Part shown: positions 26,550-35,093 of the stretch, one piece after another
How the letters are laid out: each line of letters begins with the position of its first letter
Position numbering within the stretch: the first letter of the stretch is position 1
Program-made: the position numbers and the translations under genes
Assembly: GCA_016124635.1 (NCBI GenBank)
Contig: WGNJ01000022.1
Span: forward strand, 1 to 51,910
Direction: 5' to 3'
From: Alphaproteobacteria bacterium
Lineage (GTDB): Bacteria; Pseudomonadota; Alphaproteobacteria; Micropepsales; Micropepsaceae
Length of the DNA stretch: 51,910 nt
The notes under the pieces: model-generated
What the model was told of the DNA's origin: nothing
Databases searched by the model: none
The model's input: the letters and a program-made list of their open reading frames with translations, nothing else

Positions 26550-28162
26550 TGCCGGAAGTGACGCATGCCGGTGAACACCATCGCCAGATTGCGCTCGTCG
26601 GCGGCGGCGATGACTTCGTTGTCTCGGATCGAGCCGCCCGGCTGAATGACGGCGGTGGCGCCGGCCTCGGCGGTTGCGATCAAGCCATCCGCAAACGGGA
26701 AATACGCGTCGGACGCAACGACCGAGCCCTTGGCAAGGCTCTCGCTGAGGCCGGCAGTCTTCGCGGCCTCTTGCGCCTTCCACGCCGCGATGCGAGCCGA
26801 GTCGACACGGCTCATCTGACCGGCGCCGACGCCGACCGTCGCTCCGTCCTTCGCGTAGACGATCGTGTTCGACTTGACGTGCTTTGCGACTTTGAAGGCG
26901 AAGATCAAATCGTTGAGCTCATGCGCGGTCGGCTTGCGCTTGGTGACGACGCGCAATGTCTCGACCGTGACGCGGCCGTTGTCGCGCGACTGTAGAAGGA
27001 AGCCGCCGGAGACCTTCTTCAGCGAGATGCCGGGCTTTGCCGGATCAGGGAGGCCACCGGCCAGCAGCAGGCGCAAGTTCTTCCGCGCGCTCAGGATACG
27101 GCGCGCATCTTCGTCGGCATCCGGCGCGATGATCACCTCAGTGAAGATCTTGGCGAGTTGCTCGGCCGTCGCGCCGTCCAGATTGCGATTGCAAGCGACG
27201 ATGCCGCCGTAGGCGCTGACGGGATCGCAGCGCAGGGCCAGCGCATAGGCTTCGGCCAGCGTCTTTGCCGTCGCGACACCGCAAGGATTCGCGTGCTTGA
27301 TGATGGCGACGGCGGCGTGATCCTTCGCGTCGAACTCGGCGACCGCCTCATACGCGGCATCGGTGTCGTTGATGTTGTTGTACGAGAGCTCCTTGCCGCC
27401 GATCTGCTGCGCAGTGGCGACGCCGGCGCGCTTGCCGCCGGTGGCATAGAAGGCGGCCCATTGATGCGGGTTCTCGCCGTAGCGCAGCCTTTGCTTGAGC
27501 TTGCCGCCGAGGGCGAAAAACTCGGGGGGCTTGACCTCTTCGGGCGATGCGCCGTGCGGCTGCTGCGCGAGAAACCAATTCGAGATCGCGGCGTCGTAGG
27601 TCGCCGTGCGGGCATAGGCTTTGCCGGCGAGCGCGCGCCGCGTCGCAAGCGACAGCGAGCCGTTGTTTGCATCAAGCTCGGCCAGCAGCGGCGCGTAGTC
27701 GGCTGCGTCGACCACCACCGCGACATATTCGTGGTTCTTGGCCGCGGCACGGATCATAGCGGGGCCGCCGATGTCGATGTTCTCGACCGTGTCGTCAAAG
27801 GAGGCGCCGCGCGCCACCGTTTCTTCGAACGGATAAAGATTCGAAACCAGAAGATCGATGCCTTCGATGTCGTGCTGTTTCATCGCCGCCGCGTGCGAGG
27901 GCTCGTCGCGCAGCGCCAGCAGGCCGCCGTGGATGCGCGGATGCAGCGTCTTCACGCGCCCGTCCATCATCTCAGGGAAGCCCGTTATGGCGGAGACGTC
28001 GGTGACTTTGAGGCCCGCGTCGCTCAGCGCTTTCGAAGTCCCTCCGGTCGAAATCAGCTGCACGCCGTGCTTGGCGAGCGCCTTTGCGAATTCGACGACA
28101 CCGCTCTTGTCCGATACCGACAATAGAGCACGGCGGACGGGACGCTTATCGCTGGCCGACAT
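26546..28162 (-). CDS. purH: bifunctional AICAR formyltransferase / IMP cyclohydrolase
   Basis: 538 aa, the normal length. It catalyses the last two steps of de novo IMP synthesis. The N-terminal cyclohydrolase (MGS-like) domain shows [26 protein letters not shown] and [14 protein letters not shown]. The C-terminal formyltransferase domain shows [10 protein letters not shown] with the catalytic Lys-His, then [10 protein letters not shown] and a closing [12 protein letters not shown] plus [11 protein letters not shown]. It is the last gene of the long minus-strand run from 34473, behind the heparinase-like gene and a 108-bp palindromic element, a neighbourhood common in this order. Confidence 0.98.
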   Translation of the reverse strand: MSASDKRPVRRALLSVSDKSGVVEFAKALAKHGVQLISTGGTSKALSDAGLKVTDVSAITGFPEMMDGRVKTLHPRIHGGLLALRDEPSHAAAMKQHDIEGIDLLVSNLYPFEETVARGASFDDTVENIDIGGPAMIRAAAKNHEYVAVVVDAADYAPLLAELDANNGSLSLATRRALAGKAYARTATYDAAISNWFLAQQPHGASPEEVKPPEFFALGGKLKQRLRYGENPHQWAAFYATGGKRAGVATAQQIGGKELSYNNINDTDAAYEAVAEFDAKDHAAVAIIKHANPCGVATAKTLAEAYALALRCDPVSAYGGIVACNRNLDGATAEQLAKIFTEVIIAPDADEDARRILSARKNLRLLLAGGLPDPAKPGISLKKVSGGFLLQSRDNGRVTVETLRVVTKRKPTAHELNDLIFAFKVAKHVKSNTIVYAKDGATVGVGAGQMSRVDSARIAAWKAQEAAKTAGLSESLAKGSVVASDAYFPFADGLIATAEAGATAVIQPGGSIRDNEVIAAADERNLAMVFTGMRHFRH

Positions 28163-28302
28163 CGGAAATCCTCAACTGGCGGAATGGAGCGGCGAAATAG
28201 CACGTAGAGGCCGCACGCGGCAAAGCAATGGCGGCGCGCATATCAGCGCATGGGCGCGTGTGCTGGAAATCGGCGCTGGGGATAAGCGCAAGCGCTGGGG
28301 CA

Positions 28303-28410
28303 TTCCTGGGAGCGCCGGCATCCTGCCGGCTCTTTCTGAATTTGCCGCACAAACGGATGTTCAGAAAAAGAAAGAAGGAAGAGCCGGCAGGATGCCGGCG
28401 CTCCCAGGAA
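28303..28410. repeat. 108-bp palindromic element with 31-bp perfect inverted arms
   Basis: The left arm 28303-28333 and right arm 28380-28410 are perfect reverse complements over 31 bp. Each arm contains its own smaller palindrome, GCCGGCATCCTGCCGGC. A second short stem (TTCTGAA, 28334-28340, with TTCAGAA, 28360-28366) closes a 19-nt loop, leaving a purine-rich AAAGAAAGAAGGA strand unpaired. The element starts 10 bp past the heparinase stop and about 140 bp before purH. It has no coding capacity and resembles a MITE- or REP-like dispersed palindrome. As RNA it could also act as a terminator or stabiliser. A second copy is not visible in this window. Confidence 0.85.
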
Positions 28411-28420
28411 GGACGTTCCG

Positions 28421-30316
28421 TTAGTTGATTTCCGGCAACGATGGCACCGGAGTTGGGACGGCATCGCGAACGCGCGCAAGGGACCATGTCAGTTCGACCG
28501 GATCGCTCGTCGCGGTGGCCGTGACGACAAGCTGTGAGGTTCTGCGGATCGTGTCACCGGCCTCGCAATAAACGCTCTCGGCCAGATCAAGGTCTCCCGA
28601 GGTCTCGAACCGCCACGAGGCCCCACTGGCCAGTGCGAGCATTGCCGTCTTCTTTTCGGCGTCGAGCGTTGCACGGACGGCCGGGTGCAGATGAAAGCGC
28701 AACGCCAGCGGCGCGGGAGGCGCATCCGGCCGGCGGCCGCGTGGCACCGCGCGATCAGTGCCCGTCAGTTTTCCGCCGTCGGTAGACAAAAACATATCGC
28801 GCTCGTGCACTAGGCCGAACAGCTTGACGTAGCCGTCGTGGCTCATGCGAAGCCACTGACCTTCGGCGCCTTCCTCTCGCTTCGCTTCGCAATGCGTCGG
28901 ACCAGCTGTCAGCCGGGGACCGAGGAGATTCAGCGCAAAGTCTTGCGCCACCATCGGCGCCGACGATGTGTCGTCGATGGTCAGCGTCGAATGGGCCGCG
29001 GTCGCGCGCGTCGCCCGTATCCACTCGGCGCCCTTGGTGAGCGGCGCCCCGCAGTTCACGATCAGACGCTCGCCGCCGACACTCATCTCGAACGCCAGCG
29101 TTCCGGCGTGCGCCTCCGTACTGGCCTCGGGCGGCGGCACGCGACCAACATCGGCGACCACCACGGCGGGGCCGAGGTTGAGGCCCTCATAACCGGTGTG
29201 CGGAGCATGCGTAATCGCCCGGTGCGCCTTCTCCTCGTGCATCAGAAGCGACGCGGACCAACCGTCCGGTCCTTCGCTGCCACCGTTGAAATTGACCAGC
29301 TTGCCGTCACCCAATGTCGTGAAGCGAACCATCGGCGTCATGCGATCGATGGCGCGGCGAACGGTGGCCGGTACGGCCAAATTGCGATGGCGCATGGCGT
29401 CGATCAGCGACAGCAAATCGCTCATGACGACCAGCACCGTTTCGGGATTCCGGCTGATGTGACCGCCGTCGGCCAATATCTGCGCGGTCAATTCCTCCGA
29501 GAGAAGGTGCAGCCCTTTGGCCAGTCGCTGCTCGGCGTCGGGCAACGTCACCCCGGAATGGACAAGCCCGATGATCGCTGTGAGGCGCGGCAGGCCGGGC
29601 GGCGCCCGCTTCACGGTCGCAGCGAGATGACGCGCCTGACGCGCCATCGTCCAAAGCACGCGCGACCGGAAAAGAATGTCCGCGTTCGACAAGATGAAGC
29701 GCCCGAAGCTTGCCCAGGTCATCAAGCGGCGCGCGATGACGTGCGGACGCCAAGCGATGTCAGACCAATTCTGTCCGTAAACCCTGATCCAGTGCGCAAT
29801 TAGCTGCCGCGTGTGGTCCTGCACTTGCTCGCCGCCAATGGCCTCGAGGTGCCGAAGCCAGGCAAAGCCATGCAAGCTCTCGAGCCACTGAACGCTCGGT
29901 GCGGTGGTTAGGAAGGGCGAGCCGTCGCTGGCATCCGCTTGGCCACCGCGCAGCCGATAACGCCCGGCCATTAGCAGTTCGCCTTCGACGAGGCTCTTCG
30001 GGAAGAAGCACCGCGGCTGGGCCAGCAAGCGGTCCGGTGCGGGACCGGAGAGCACGCGACGCCAGACGAAGCTGGGATAGAGCGCTGCTTCAATCGGCGT
30101 GCGCACGCGATCTACGAACGCAAGGGCCAACACATCCGACAGCGGCAACAGCGCCGCCCGCCTCGGTTCCAGCCCCTTGGGGTGATGATCGATCTCAACC
30201 GCCCCGAAGGCGTCGGATGTTGTCGGCGTAGCTTGCGGATCCGCCGTGGAACGCTGCGGTTCCAGCGACGAGGACGTCTGCGCCGGCACTGACCGCAAGA
30301 GACGCGGTTTGCGCAT
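28421..30316 (-). CDS. heparinase II/III-family protein
   Basis: 631 aa. The alpha-helical N-terminal toroid region (for example WLESLHGFAWLRHLEAIGGEQ and HISRNPETVLVVMSDLLSLIDAM) and a beta-rich C-terminal half (SVGGERLIVNCGAP, THCEAKREEGAEGQWLRMSHDGY) match heparinase II/III-like proteins of alphaproteobacteria that sit beside purH. The true polysaccharide substrate is unknown. The start at 30316 (MRKPRLLRS) is supported by GGAGGG about 5 nt upstream, which makes the gene overlap rpe by 122 bp. An ATG-less start inside the non-conserved first 60 residues cannot be excluded. It is part of the Ste24-htpX-rsmB-rpe-purH run. Confidence 0.88.
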   Translation of the reverse strand: MRKPRLLRSVPAQTSSSLEPQRSTADPQATPTTSDAFGAVEIDHHPKGLEPRRAALLPLSDVLALAFVDRVRTPIEAALYPSFVWRRVLSGPAPDRLLAQPRCFFPKSLVEGELLMAGRYRLRGGQADASDGSPFLTTAPSVQWLESLHGFAWLRHLEAIGGEQVQDHTRQLIAHWIRVYGQNWSDIAWRPHVIARRLMTWASFGRFILSNADILFRSRVLWTMARQARHLAATVKRAPPGLPRLTAIIGLVHSGVTLPDAEQRLAKGLHLLSEELTAQILADGGHISRNPETVLVVMSDLLSLIDAMRHRNLAVPATVRRAIDRMTPMVRFTTLGDGKLVNFNGGSEGPDGWSASLLMHEEKAHRAITHAPHTGYEGLNLGPAVVVADVGRVPPPEASTEAHAGTLAFEMSVGGERLIVNCGAPLTKGAEWIRATRATAAHSTLTIDDTSSAPMVAQDFALNLLGPRLTAGPTHCEAKREEGAEGQWLRMSHDGYVKLFGLVHERDMFLSTDGGKLTGTDRAVPRGRRPDAPPAPLALRFHLHPAVRATLDAEKKTAMLALASGASWRFETSGDLDLAESVYCEAGDTIRRTSQLVVTATATSDPVELTWSLARVRDAVPTPVPSLPEIN

Positions 30317-30854
30317 TGATCCCTCCATCGACTTCAAGCTCGATGGGCCGGCCCAACCGATCAATCAGCGCGCGAACGGCGGCGATCTTTGCACGCTGTG
30401 AGTCGATGAAGCTCTGCCCGCCGAAGCCCGGATTTACGGTCATAACGAGAATCAGATCGACTTCTTCCAACATAGTCTCGATCAACGAAACGGGCGAAGC
30501 TGGATTGAGTGCCAGGCCAGCTTTCTTTCCCAAGCCCTTGATCAGTTGGACCGTTCGGTGGACGTGAGGCCCGGCCTCGGGGTGAACGGTGATGATATCG
30601 GCCCCGGCTTGGGCAAATTCGGCAATAAACGGGTCGACGGGTGCAATCATAAGATGCACGTCGAGCGGCAGCTTCGTGTGGGGGCGGATCGCCTTCACCA
30701 CTTGAGGCCCGATCGTGATGTTCGGGACGAAATGCCCGTCCATGACATCGACATGAATGTAGTCCGCGCCCGCGTCCGTCATGGCGCGGACTTCCTCGCC
30801 GATCTTGGCGAAGTCGGAGGCAAGGATCGAAGGCGCAATCTTGGGGGTCTTCAT
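30195..30854 (-). CDS. rpe: ribulose-phosphate 3-epimerase
   Basis: 219 aa, standard length. A TIM-barrel enzyme interconverting ribulose-5-phosphate and xylulose-5-phosphate in the pentose phosphate (or Calvin) pathway. Signatures in order: IAPSILASDFAKIG, HVDVMDGHFVPNITIGP with metal ligands, DVHLMI, VMTVNPGFGGQSFI for phosphate, and LEVDGGIN with the catalytic Asp. It lies 17 bp downstream of rsmB, and its 3' end overlaps the likely heparinase start by about 120 bp. Confidence 0.98.
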   Translation of the reverse strand: MKTPKIAPSILASDFAKIGEEVRAMTDAGADYIHVDVMDGHFVPNITIGPQVVKAIRPHTKLPLDVHLMIAPVDPFIAEFAQAGADIITVHPEAGPHVHRTVQLIKGLGKKAGLALNPASPVSLIETMLEEVDLILVMTVNPGFGGQSFIDSQRAKIAAVRALIDRLGRPIELEVDGGINAQTASLAVSAGADVLVAGTAAFHGGSASYADNIRRLRGG

Positions 30855-30871
30855 GTCGCCGCTTTACAGAT

Positions 30872-32191
30872 TCAGTCTTTTCGCCGCAACCGGGCGGCGT
30901 AGAAACCATCAATGCCGCCACGATCTGCCCAATGGCTCGGCAATGTGCGGAGGTCGCCCTTGGCGGTAACGAAGTTGGCCTCGCCGCCGACCTCGTCGGC
31001 AACGATTGGCTGCCGCTCGAAGTGCGCATGGGTCTCGATGAAGGGCTCGATCACGCCCTCGCCCTCCTCGATCATCAACGAGCAAACACAGTAGACGAGC
31101 GTCCCGCCCGGCTTGACCATAGAGGCGGCCGCATCGAGCAAGCGATGCTGGATTTGCTTTTGCGCAAGGACGTCGGACGCGTCTTTGCGCCAGAGCACGT
31201 CGGGATGGCGCCGTGCGGTGCCGGTCGCGCTGCAGGGCGCATCAAGCAGAACGGCGTCGGCGAGTTGAGGCGGACGCCACTCGGCGGCATCGGCGGTGAC
31301 AGCGTCGGCACTGAGATTGAGGCGTCGCAGATTTTCCCGCAGGCGCGCCAGGCGCTCGGCCGCGTGATCGACGGCAACGACGTTCGCGCCACCGGCGGCT
31401 AGCTGCGCCGTCTTGCCGCCGGGAGCGGCGCACAGGTCGATGACCGTCTTTCCGTGGACATCACCAAGCAGCTTGGCGGGCAGCGCCGAGCCCGCGTCTT
31501 GGATCCACCAAGCGCCCTCGGCGTAGCCATGCAAGTCCTCGATCCGCCCGCCGGCCGCACGACGCAGCGTACCGGTCGGAAGATGTTCGGCTTCAAGCCG
31601 TTTCGCCCATTCGACCGGATCCGATTTCGGCGTGATGTCGAGCGGCGGCTCGGTCTGATGTGCGCGAGCTATCGCCCGGGTCGTTTCTTCCCCGAACGAC
31701 GCGACGAGCGCATCCCATGCCCAAGGCGGCATGTTGAGCCGCTCGGCATCGAGCGCGCCGATTGCGTTTGCGCCTTCGCTGGCGATGCGGCGCGCGACAG
31801 CATTGATCAATCCTTTGAAGTGACGCGCGCGCGGATCCGCGCTCGCGAGATCAACCGACGAGCTAACGGCGGCGTGGGGCGCGACGTTCAAGAACAACAT
31901 CTCAGCCGCAGCCATTCGCAGAATGATCTCCGACGGCCCTGAGCGCACCGGCAGCGGCTCGCGCAGGAAGGCGGCAAGCACGGCGTCGATCTGCCCGAGG
32001 TGGCGCAGCACGGTCATCACGATGGCGCGGGCGAAGCCGGCATCGCGCGATGCGATGTCTGCTCGCGATGCCGCGTCGAGCGCTTCGCCGAGCGGGCGTT
32101 CGTTGAAGAACACGGGTTGGAGCGTCGCCAAGGCCACGCGGCGCGCTGCCAATCCTTTGCCGTGGGTTTGAGGCCGTGGTCTTCGCTTCAA
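30872..32191 (-). CDS. rsmB: RsmB-family rRNA (cytosine-5) methyltransferase
   Basis: 439 aa, SAM-dependent m5C methyltransferase of 16S rRNA type. A NusB-like RNA-binding domain fills about residues 1-145 ([35 protein letters not shown]). The Rossmann methyltransferase domain follows, with SAM motif [32 protein letters not shown] with the release cysteine, and [13 protein letters not shown], where the second Cys is the expected nucleophile (usually written TCS, here VCS). It overlaps htpX by 4 bp at its start and precedes rpe by 17 bp. Confidence 0.95.
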   Translation of the reverse strand: MKRRPRPQTHGKGLAARRVALATLQPVFFNERPLGEALDAASRADIASRDAGFARAIVMTVLRHLGQIDAVLAAFLREPLPVRSGPSEIILRMAAAEMLFLNVAPHAAVSSSVDLASADPRARHFKGLINAVARRIASEGANAIGALDAERLNMPPWAWDALVASFGEETTRAIARAHQTEPPLDITPKSDPVEWAKRLEAEHLPTGTLRRAAGGRIEDLHGYAEGAWWIQDAGSALPAKLLGDVHGKTVIDLCAAPGGKTAQLAAGGANVVAVDHAAERLARLRENLRRLNLSADAVTADAAEWRPPQLADAVLLDAPCSATGTARRHPDVLWRKDASDVLAQKQIQHRLLDAAASMVKPGGTLVYCVCSLMIEEGEGVIEPFIETHAHFERQPIVADEVGGEANFVTAKGDLRTLPSHWADRGGIDGFYAARLRRKD

Positions 32192-33063
32192 CCCCAGGGT
32201 CCGCTGCGCGGCGCCGGCTCAGCTTGCATGCCGCGCGCCTTTTCCCTCAGGCGCGCGATGCGGTTTTCAACGCTCGGATGGGTCGAAAACAGGCTGTCCA
32301 TATTGTGGCCGCTGAGCGGATTGACGATGAACATGTGGGCCGTCGCGGGATTGCGCTCGGCGTCCACGTTGATCACACGCTCGGCCTTGTTGTGGATGCG
32401 CTCGAGCGCGGATGCAAGCCACATGGGCTCCCCGGCAATTTCGGCGCCCAGGTCGTCGGCGTCGTATTCGCGCGAACGGCTGATGGCCATTTGAACAAGG
32501 CCCGCGGCAAGAGGCGCCAAGATCATCAGCGCCAGCGACCCCACAAAGCCGAGCGGGTTGTTGCGGTTGCCGCCGAAGAACAACGCGAAATTGGCGAGCA
32601 TCGAGATCGCGCCCGCGATCGTCGCGGTCACCGTCATCGTGAGCGTGTCGCGATGTTTGATGTGACTGAGCTCGTGGGCGAGCACACCCGCCATTTCTTG
32701 ACGATTGAGAATGTGCAATAGGCCGCTGGTCACGGCGACCGCGCCATGTTCGGGGTCACGTCCGGTCGCGAACGCGTTCGGCTGCGGGTTGTCGACGATG
32801 TAGACCTTCGGCATCGGAATGCCGGCACGACCGGCGAGTTCACGAACGAGCGACACCAGCTGAGGCGCCGACGATTGGTCGACTTGCTGCGCACCGTACA
32901 TGCGCAGCACCATCGCATCCGAGTTCCAGTACGCGAACACGTTCATGCCCGCCGCGACCAGGAACGCGATGAGCATGCCTGTCCCACCGCCGATCAAGCC
33001 GCCGATGGCGACGAAGAGGCCGGTTAGAACGGCGAGCAAAAGCCCGGTTTTGAACCAATTCAT
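32188..33063 (-). CDS. htpX: membrane zinc metalloprotease HtpX
   Basis: 291 aa, inner-membrane M48B protease that degrades damaged membrane proteins and is heat- and envelope-stress-induced in bacteria. The zinc motif HELSH is at residues 130-134. Two N-terminal helices span about 7-40, and two more lie around 146-165 and 176-196. The C-terminal [15 protein letters not shown] supplies the third ligand. A 41-nt foldable hairpin ends 2 nt before the ATG and contains the ribosome binding site (TGTAGG), which could regulate translation. The end overlaps rsmB by 4 bp. Confidence 0.98.
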   Translation of the reverse strand: MNWFKTGLLLAVLTGLFVAIGGLIGGGTGMLIAFLVAAGMNVFAYWNSDAMVLRMYGAQQVDQSSAPQLVSLVRELAGRAGIPMPKVYIVDNPQPNAFATGRDPEHGAVAVTSGLLHILNRQEMAGVLAHELSHIKHRDTLTMTVTATIAGAISMLANFALFFGGNRNNPLGFVGSLALMILAPLAAGLVQMAISRSREYDADDLGAEIAGEPMWLASALERIHNKAERVINVDAERNPATAHMFIVNPLSGHNMDSLFSTHPSVENRIARLREKARGMQAEPAPRSGPWG

Positions 33064-33065
33064 TT

Positions 33066-33106
33066 CCTACACACCAACAGGCCAGGTGGCCTGCCGGTCA
33101 TGTAGG
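33066..33106 (-). promoter_or_regulatory. hairpin over the htpX ribosome binding site, possible RNA thermometer
   Basis: In the minus-strand transcript, CCUACA (plus 33101-33106) pairs with UGUAGG (33066-33071), and an inner 11-bp stem (33073-33083 with 33088-33098, including two G-U pairs) closes an ACCU loop. Only a 2-nt/1-nt internal loop interrupts it. The 3' arm holds the Shine-Dalgarno AGG and ends 2 nt before the htpX AUG. No U-run follows, so it is not an ordinary terminator. Sequestering a heat-shock gene's ribosome binding site is how ROSE and fourU thermometers work; this does not match either consensus closely. Confidence 0.5.
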
Positions 33107-33123
33107 TTTGCAATCGCCTCGCA

Positions 33124-34473
33124 TCAAGGAACGGGCGCGGCGTCCGGATCCGGTCCTTGCGGTACCGGCTCGTCCGATTCCGGCGGGGTGACCGCTGCCG
33201 GGCCGCCGGCAGGGTCGTCGGGCGCAAGATCGTTCAAATGCTCCGCCTTCCATTGCATCGCCATGTGCACGCGGGTTCGACCCGAGGGGTGATCGTAAAA
33301 GATGATCTCCTCAAGCGGCGTCGGATCAAGCTTGCGGTACTGCGCGAGCTTCAGGATCGCGGTGGCGAACGCATCGGGCTCGCGCACCGCATTCAAACCG
33401 AAAATATCGGCTTGGGACTCGTTCTCACGAATGATCGAGTTCTGTACGGGTGTCGCCAGCACGCTGAAGATCGTGAAGAGGATTATGATGATCGGTAGAC
33501 CAGCCTGATCGCCGATATCGCGCACGCCCCACATGCCTCCAAACGCGCCGTGCAGCACGCCAAATCCCCATTGGGCGAACAGGAAACCGACCCCGAATAC
33601 GAGAGACATGTAAATCACGATCTTGACGATGTGATTGAGCACGAAGTGACCCATTTCGTGCCCCATGACGGCCTTTATTTCCGCGGGCGTACCACGACGC
33701 AGCAGATTGTCGTTGAGGGCGATGCGGGTCGTGCCGAGGAAACCTGAGACGTTCGCGCTGATCCGATCGGATTGGCGCGATGCATCAACTTGGAAGACCT
33801 GCCCCGCAGGCACGCCGTTGGCGCGCGCCAGCGACAGGATCGACTCCTTCAGCGGACCGTCGTCCATCGGCTTGTAGGTGTTGAACAGCGGCTCGATGAA
33901 GACGGGCGCAATCGACACCTGCAGCAAAATGAAGAACGCCACGATGGTCGTCGCGAAGAACGGCCAGCTGCGCGGAAACTTTCGGATCGCACCATAAATG
34001 AGGGGCAAAAGGATAAAGGTCGCGATTGTCGAAATGAGGAGCCCTTTGGCATGCTCGGCGAGCCAATCCGGCAAGCTCAAATTCGAGAGGCCGTAGGCGT
34101 GCTCTCTGTAGAAGCCCTCGTAGATCGTCATCGGAAAGGAGAGGATGGCGAACGTGATCGTGAAAAACGCACCGTAGAGCGCGGTCTGAAGCCAACGCCA
34201 GCGTGCCCACCTTTCCGCCAAACTGCGCATTCCACTGGAGACGCGGAAGAAGAGGAGCACAAGGCAAGCGGCGATCGCGACGAGAGCATCCCAAAGGATC
34301 AGCCAGTAGCCGCCCTCGAAATAGGCGTCGGATTTCGCTTTGGCTTCGCCCGTCACGGTGGCGAGGTAAGCGTCGGTCGCGGCGTTCACGTCGAAATTTG
34401 CGGCATGCGCCAGAGCGGGCAGAAGCAACGCGGCTGCAGCGAGAGCCAACACCGCCGATAGACGAACACGCAT
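33124..34473 (-). CDS. M48 (Ste24/CAAX-protease-like) membrane metallopeptidase
   Basis: 449 aa. A signal-like N-terminal helix (VLALAAAALLLPALAHA) precedes a Ste24-type multi-helix membrane body (helices near 55-76, 95-118, 145-165, 175-200 and 285-320). The zinc motif is in VMGHEMGHFVLN, and the third ligand region is RENESQADIFGLNAVREPDAFA. Ste24 enzymes cleave near prenylated or membrane protein termini; the bacterial substrate is unknown. The C-terminal 35 residues are Pro/Asp-rich and probably disordered. It lies directly upstream of htpX, another M48 protease, on the same strand. Confidence 0.93.
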   Translation of the reverse strand: MRVRLSAVLALAAAALLLPALAHAANFDVNAATDAYLATVTGEAKAKSDAYFEGGYWLILWDALVAIAACLVLLFFRVSSGMRSLAERWARWRWLQTALYGAFFTITFAILSFPMTIYEGFYREHAYGLSNLSLPDWLAEHAKGLLISTIATFILLPLIYGAIRKFPRSWPFFATTIVAFFILLQVSIAPVFIEPLFNTYKPMDDGPLKESILSLARANGVPAGQVFQVDASRQSDRISANVSGFLGTTRIALNDNLLRRGTPAEIKAVMGHEMGHFVLNHIVKIVIYMSLVFGVGFLFAQWGFGVLHGAFGGMWGVRDIGDQAGLPIIIILFTIFSVLATPVQNSIIRENESQADIFGLNAVREPDAFATAILKLAQYRKLDPTPLEEIIFYDHPSGRTRVHMAMQWKAEHLNDLAPDDPAGGPAAVTPPESDEPVPQGPDPDAAPVP

Positions 34474-34537
34474 GGAAAGTCCCCCAAGAACCCAGGCCAG
34501 CTTACGAAAACCACTGCGCTTTCGTCGCGCGCCGCCA

Positions 34538-34783
34538 ATGGCTAATATGACTTCTCACGCGGAATTGACGGCCGACTGCGGCGATTTGGTCACGATGGAC
34601 GACGAAGAAGCGATCGCAAAGCGTATCGAAGAGGCGGGCAAGCGCGCGGCGGCCGAAGCGGCGGAGCGGCGCAAAAAAGCGGAGGCCGAGCGGGCTCCGC
34701 CGAAAGAGATTGGCGGGCGCGGCGGCCTCGACCCGACACGCTTCGGCGATTGGGAGATCGACGGCATCGCGTGCGATTTTTGA
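34538..34783 (+). CDS. DUF1674 / SDHAF4-like succinate dehydrogenase assembly factor
   Basis: A small protein of about 81 aa whose last 25 residues (PKEIGGRGGLDPTRFGDWEIDG) are the diagnostic DUF1674/SDHAF4 motif. Mitochondrial SDHAF4 binds flavinylated SdhA and aids complex II assembly, so a similar role is inferred. A basic/acidic Ala-rich helix (residues 20-55) precedes the motif. The start is uncertain: ATG at 34538 (MANMTSH) or ATG at 34595 (MDDEEAIAKR); neither has a strong ribosome binding site. It is divergent from the Ste24-like gene by about 64 bp. No sdh genes are in the window. Confidence 0.85.
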   Translation: MANMTSHAELTADCGDLVTMDDEEAIAKRIEEAGKRAAAEAAERRKKAEAERAPPKEIGGRGGLDPTRFGDWEIDGIACDF

Positions 34784-34841
34784 AGCAGACGCGCAGAGAC
34801 CAGCGCTCTTCAGCAATTGATTTCGATTGACACGACATTGC

Positions 34842-34857
34842 GTATATCGCAATATAC
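34842..34857. repeat. AT-rich inverted repeat GTATAT-N4-ATATAC
   Basis: A perfect 6-bp inverted repeat with a CGCA spacer, in a locally AT-rich patch between two convergent gene ends. It looks like a protein-binding palindrome but has no downstream start codon on either strand. Confidence 0.4.
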
Positions 34858-34866
34858 CGTAACTTG

Positions 34867-34886
34867 GCGCCCGAGCGATCGGGCGC
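34867..34886. terminator. GC-rich tetraloop hairpin in the convergent gap
   Basis: GCGCCCGA, loop GCGA, TCGGGCGC: a perfect 8-bp stem capped, on the plus strand, by a GNRA tetraloop. It lies about 84 nt past the SDHAF4-like stop. Neither side has a T-run, so termination would be weak or Rho-assisted. Confidence 0.4.
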
Positions 34887-35093
34887 GCGCTCATTGACAT
34901 GTGAATGTCTGCCGGTCACCCGCTTCGCGCCGTGCGATGCTTACGGGAGCGAGCGCGCTTGGACTGACAACCATCCGACGATGTGCGACCTTCATCCGTC
35001 ACGCGTGTGAAGTTTCGTGACGCATTTTTCCGCGGAGATCCGCGATTGTGCGAATGTGCGAACTTGATGTGGATGTTCGCACTGGCCGGCGCT

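Larger units (their letters stand above)
34784..35093. other. 310-bp convergent gap with two inverted repeats
   Basis: Both flanking genes end here, yet the gap is long for so compact a region. It holds an AT-rich palindrome at 34842-34857 and, 10 bp on, a perfect 8-bp GC stem with a GCGA tetraloop at 34867-34886. I find no supported protein-coding frame. A small RNA or paired terminator region is possible. Confidence 0.45.

Noticed and set aside
25140..26783. 547-codon minus-strand frame over the FAD monooxygenase
   Set aside because: It is antisense to a gene with complete FAD motifs; the frame has an Arg-rich random look and crosses other gene ends.
26546..28162. Possible riboswitch upstream of purH
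   Set aside because: The 28163-28300 leader has no recognisable purine-riboswitch core; the notable structure is the inverted-repeat element.
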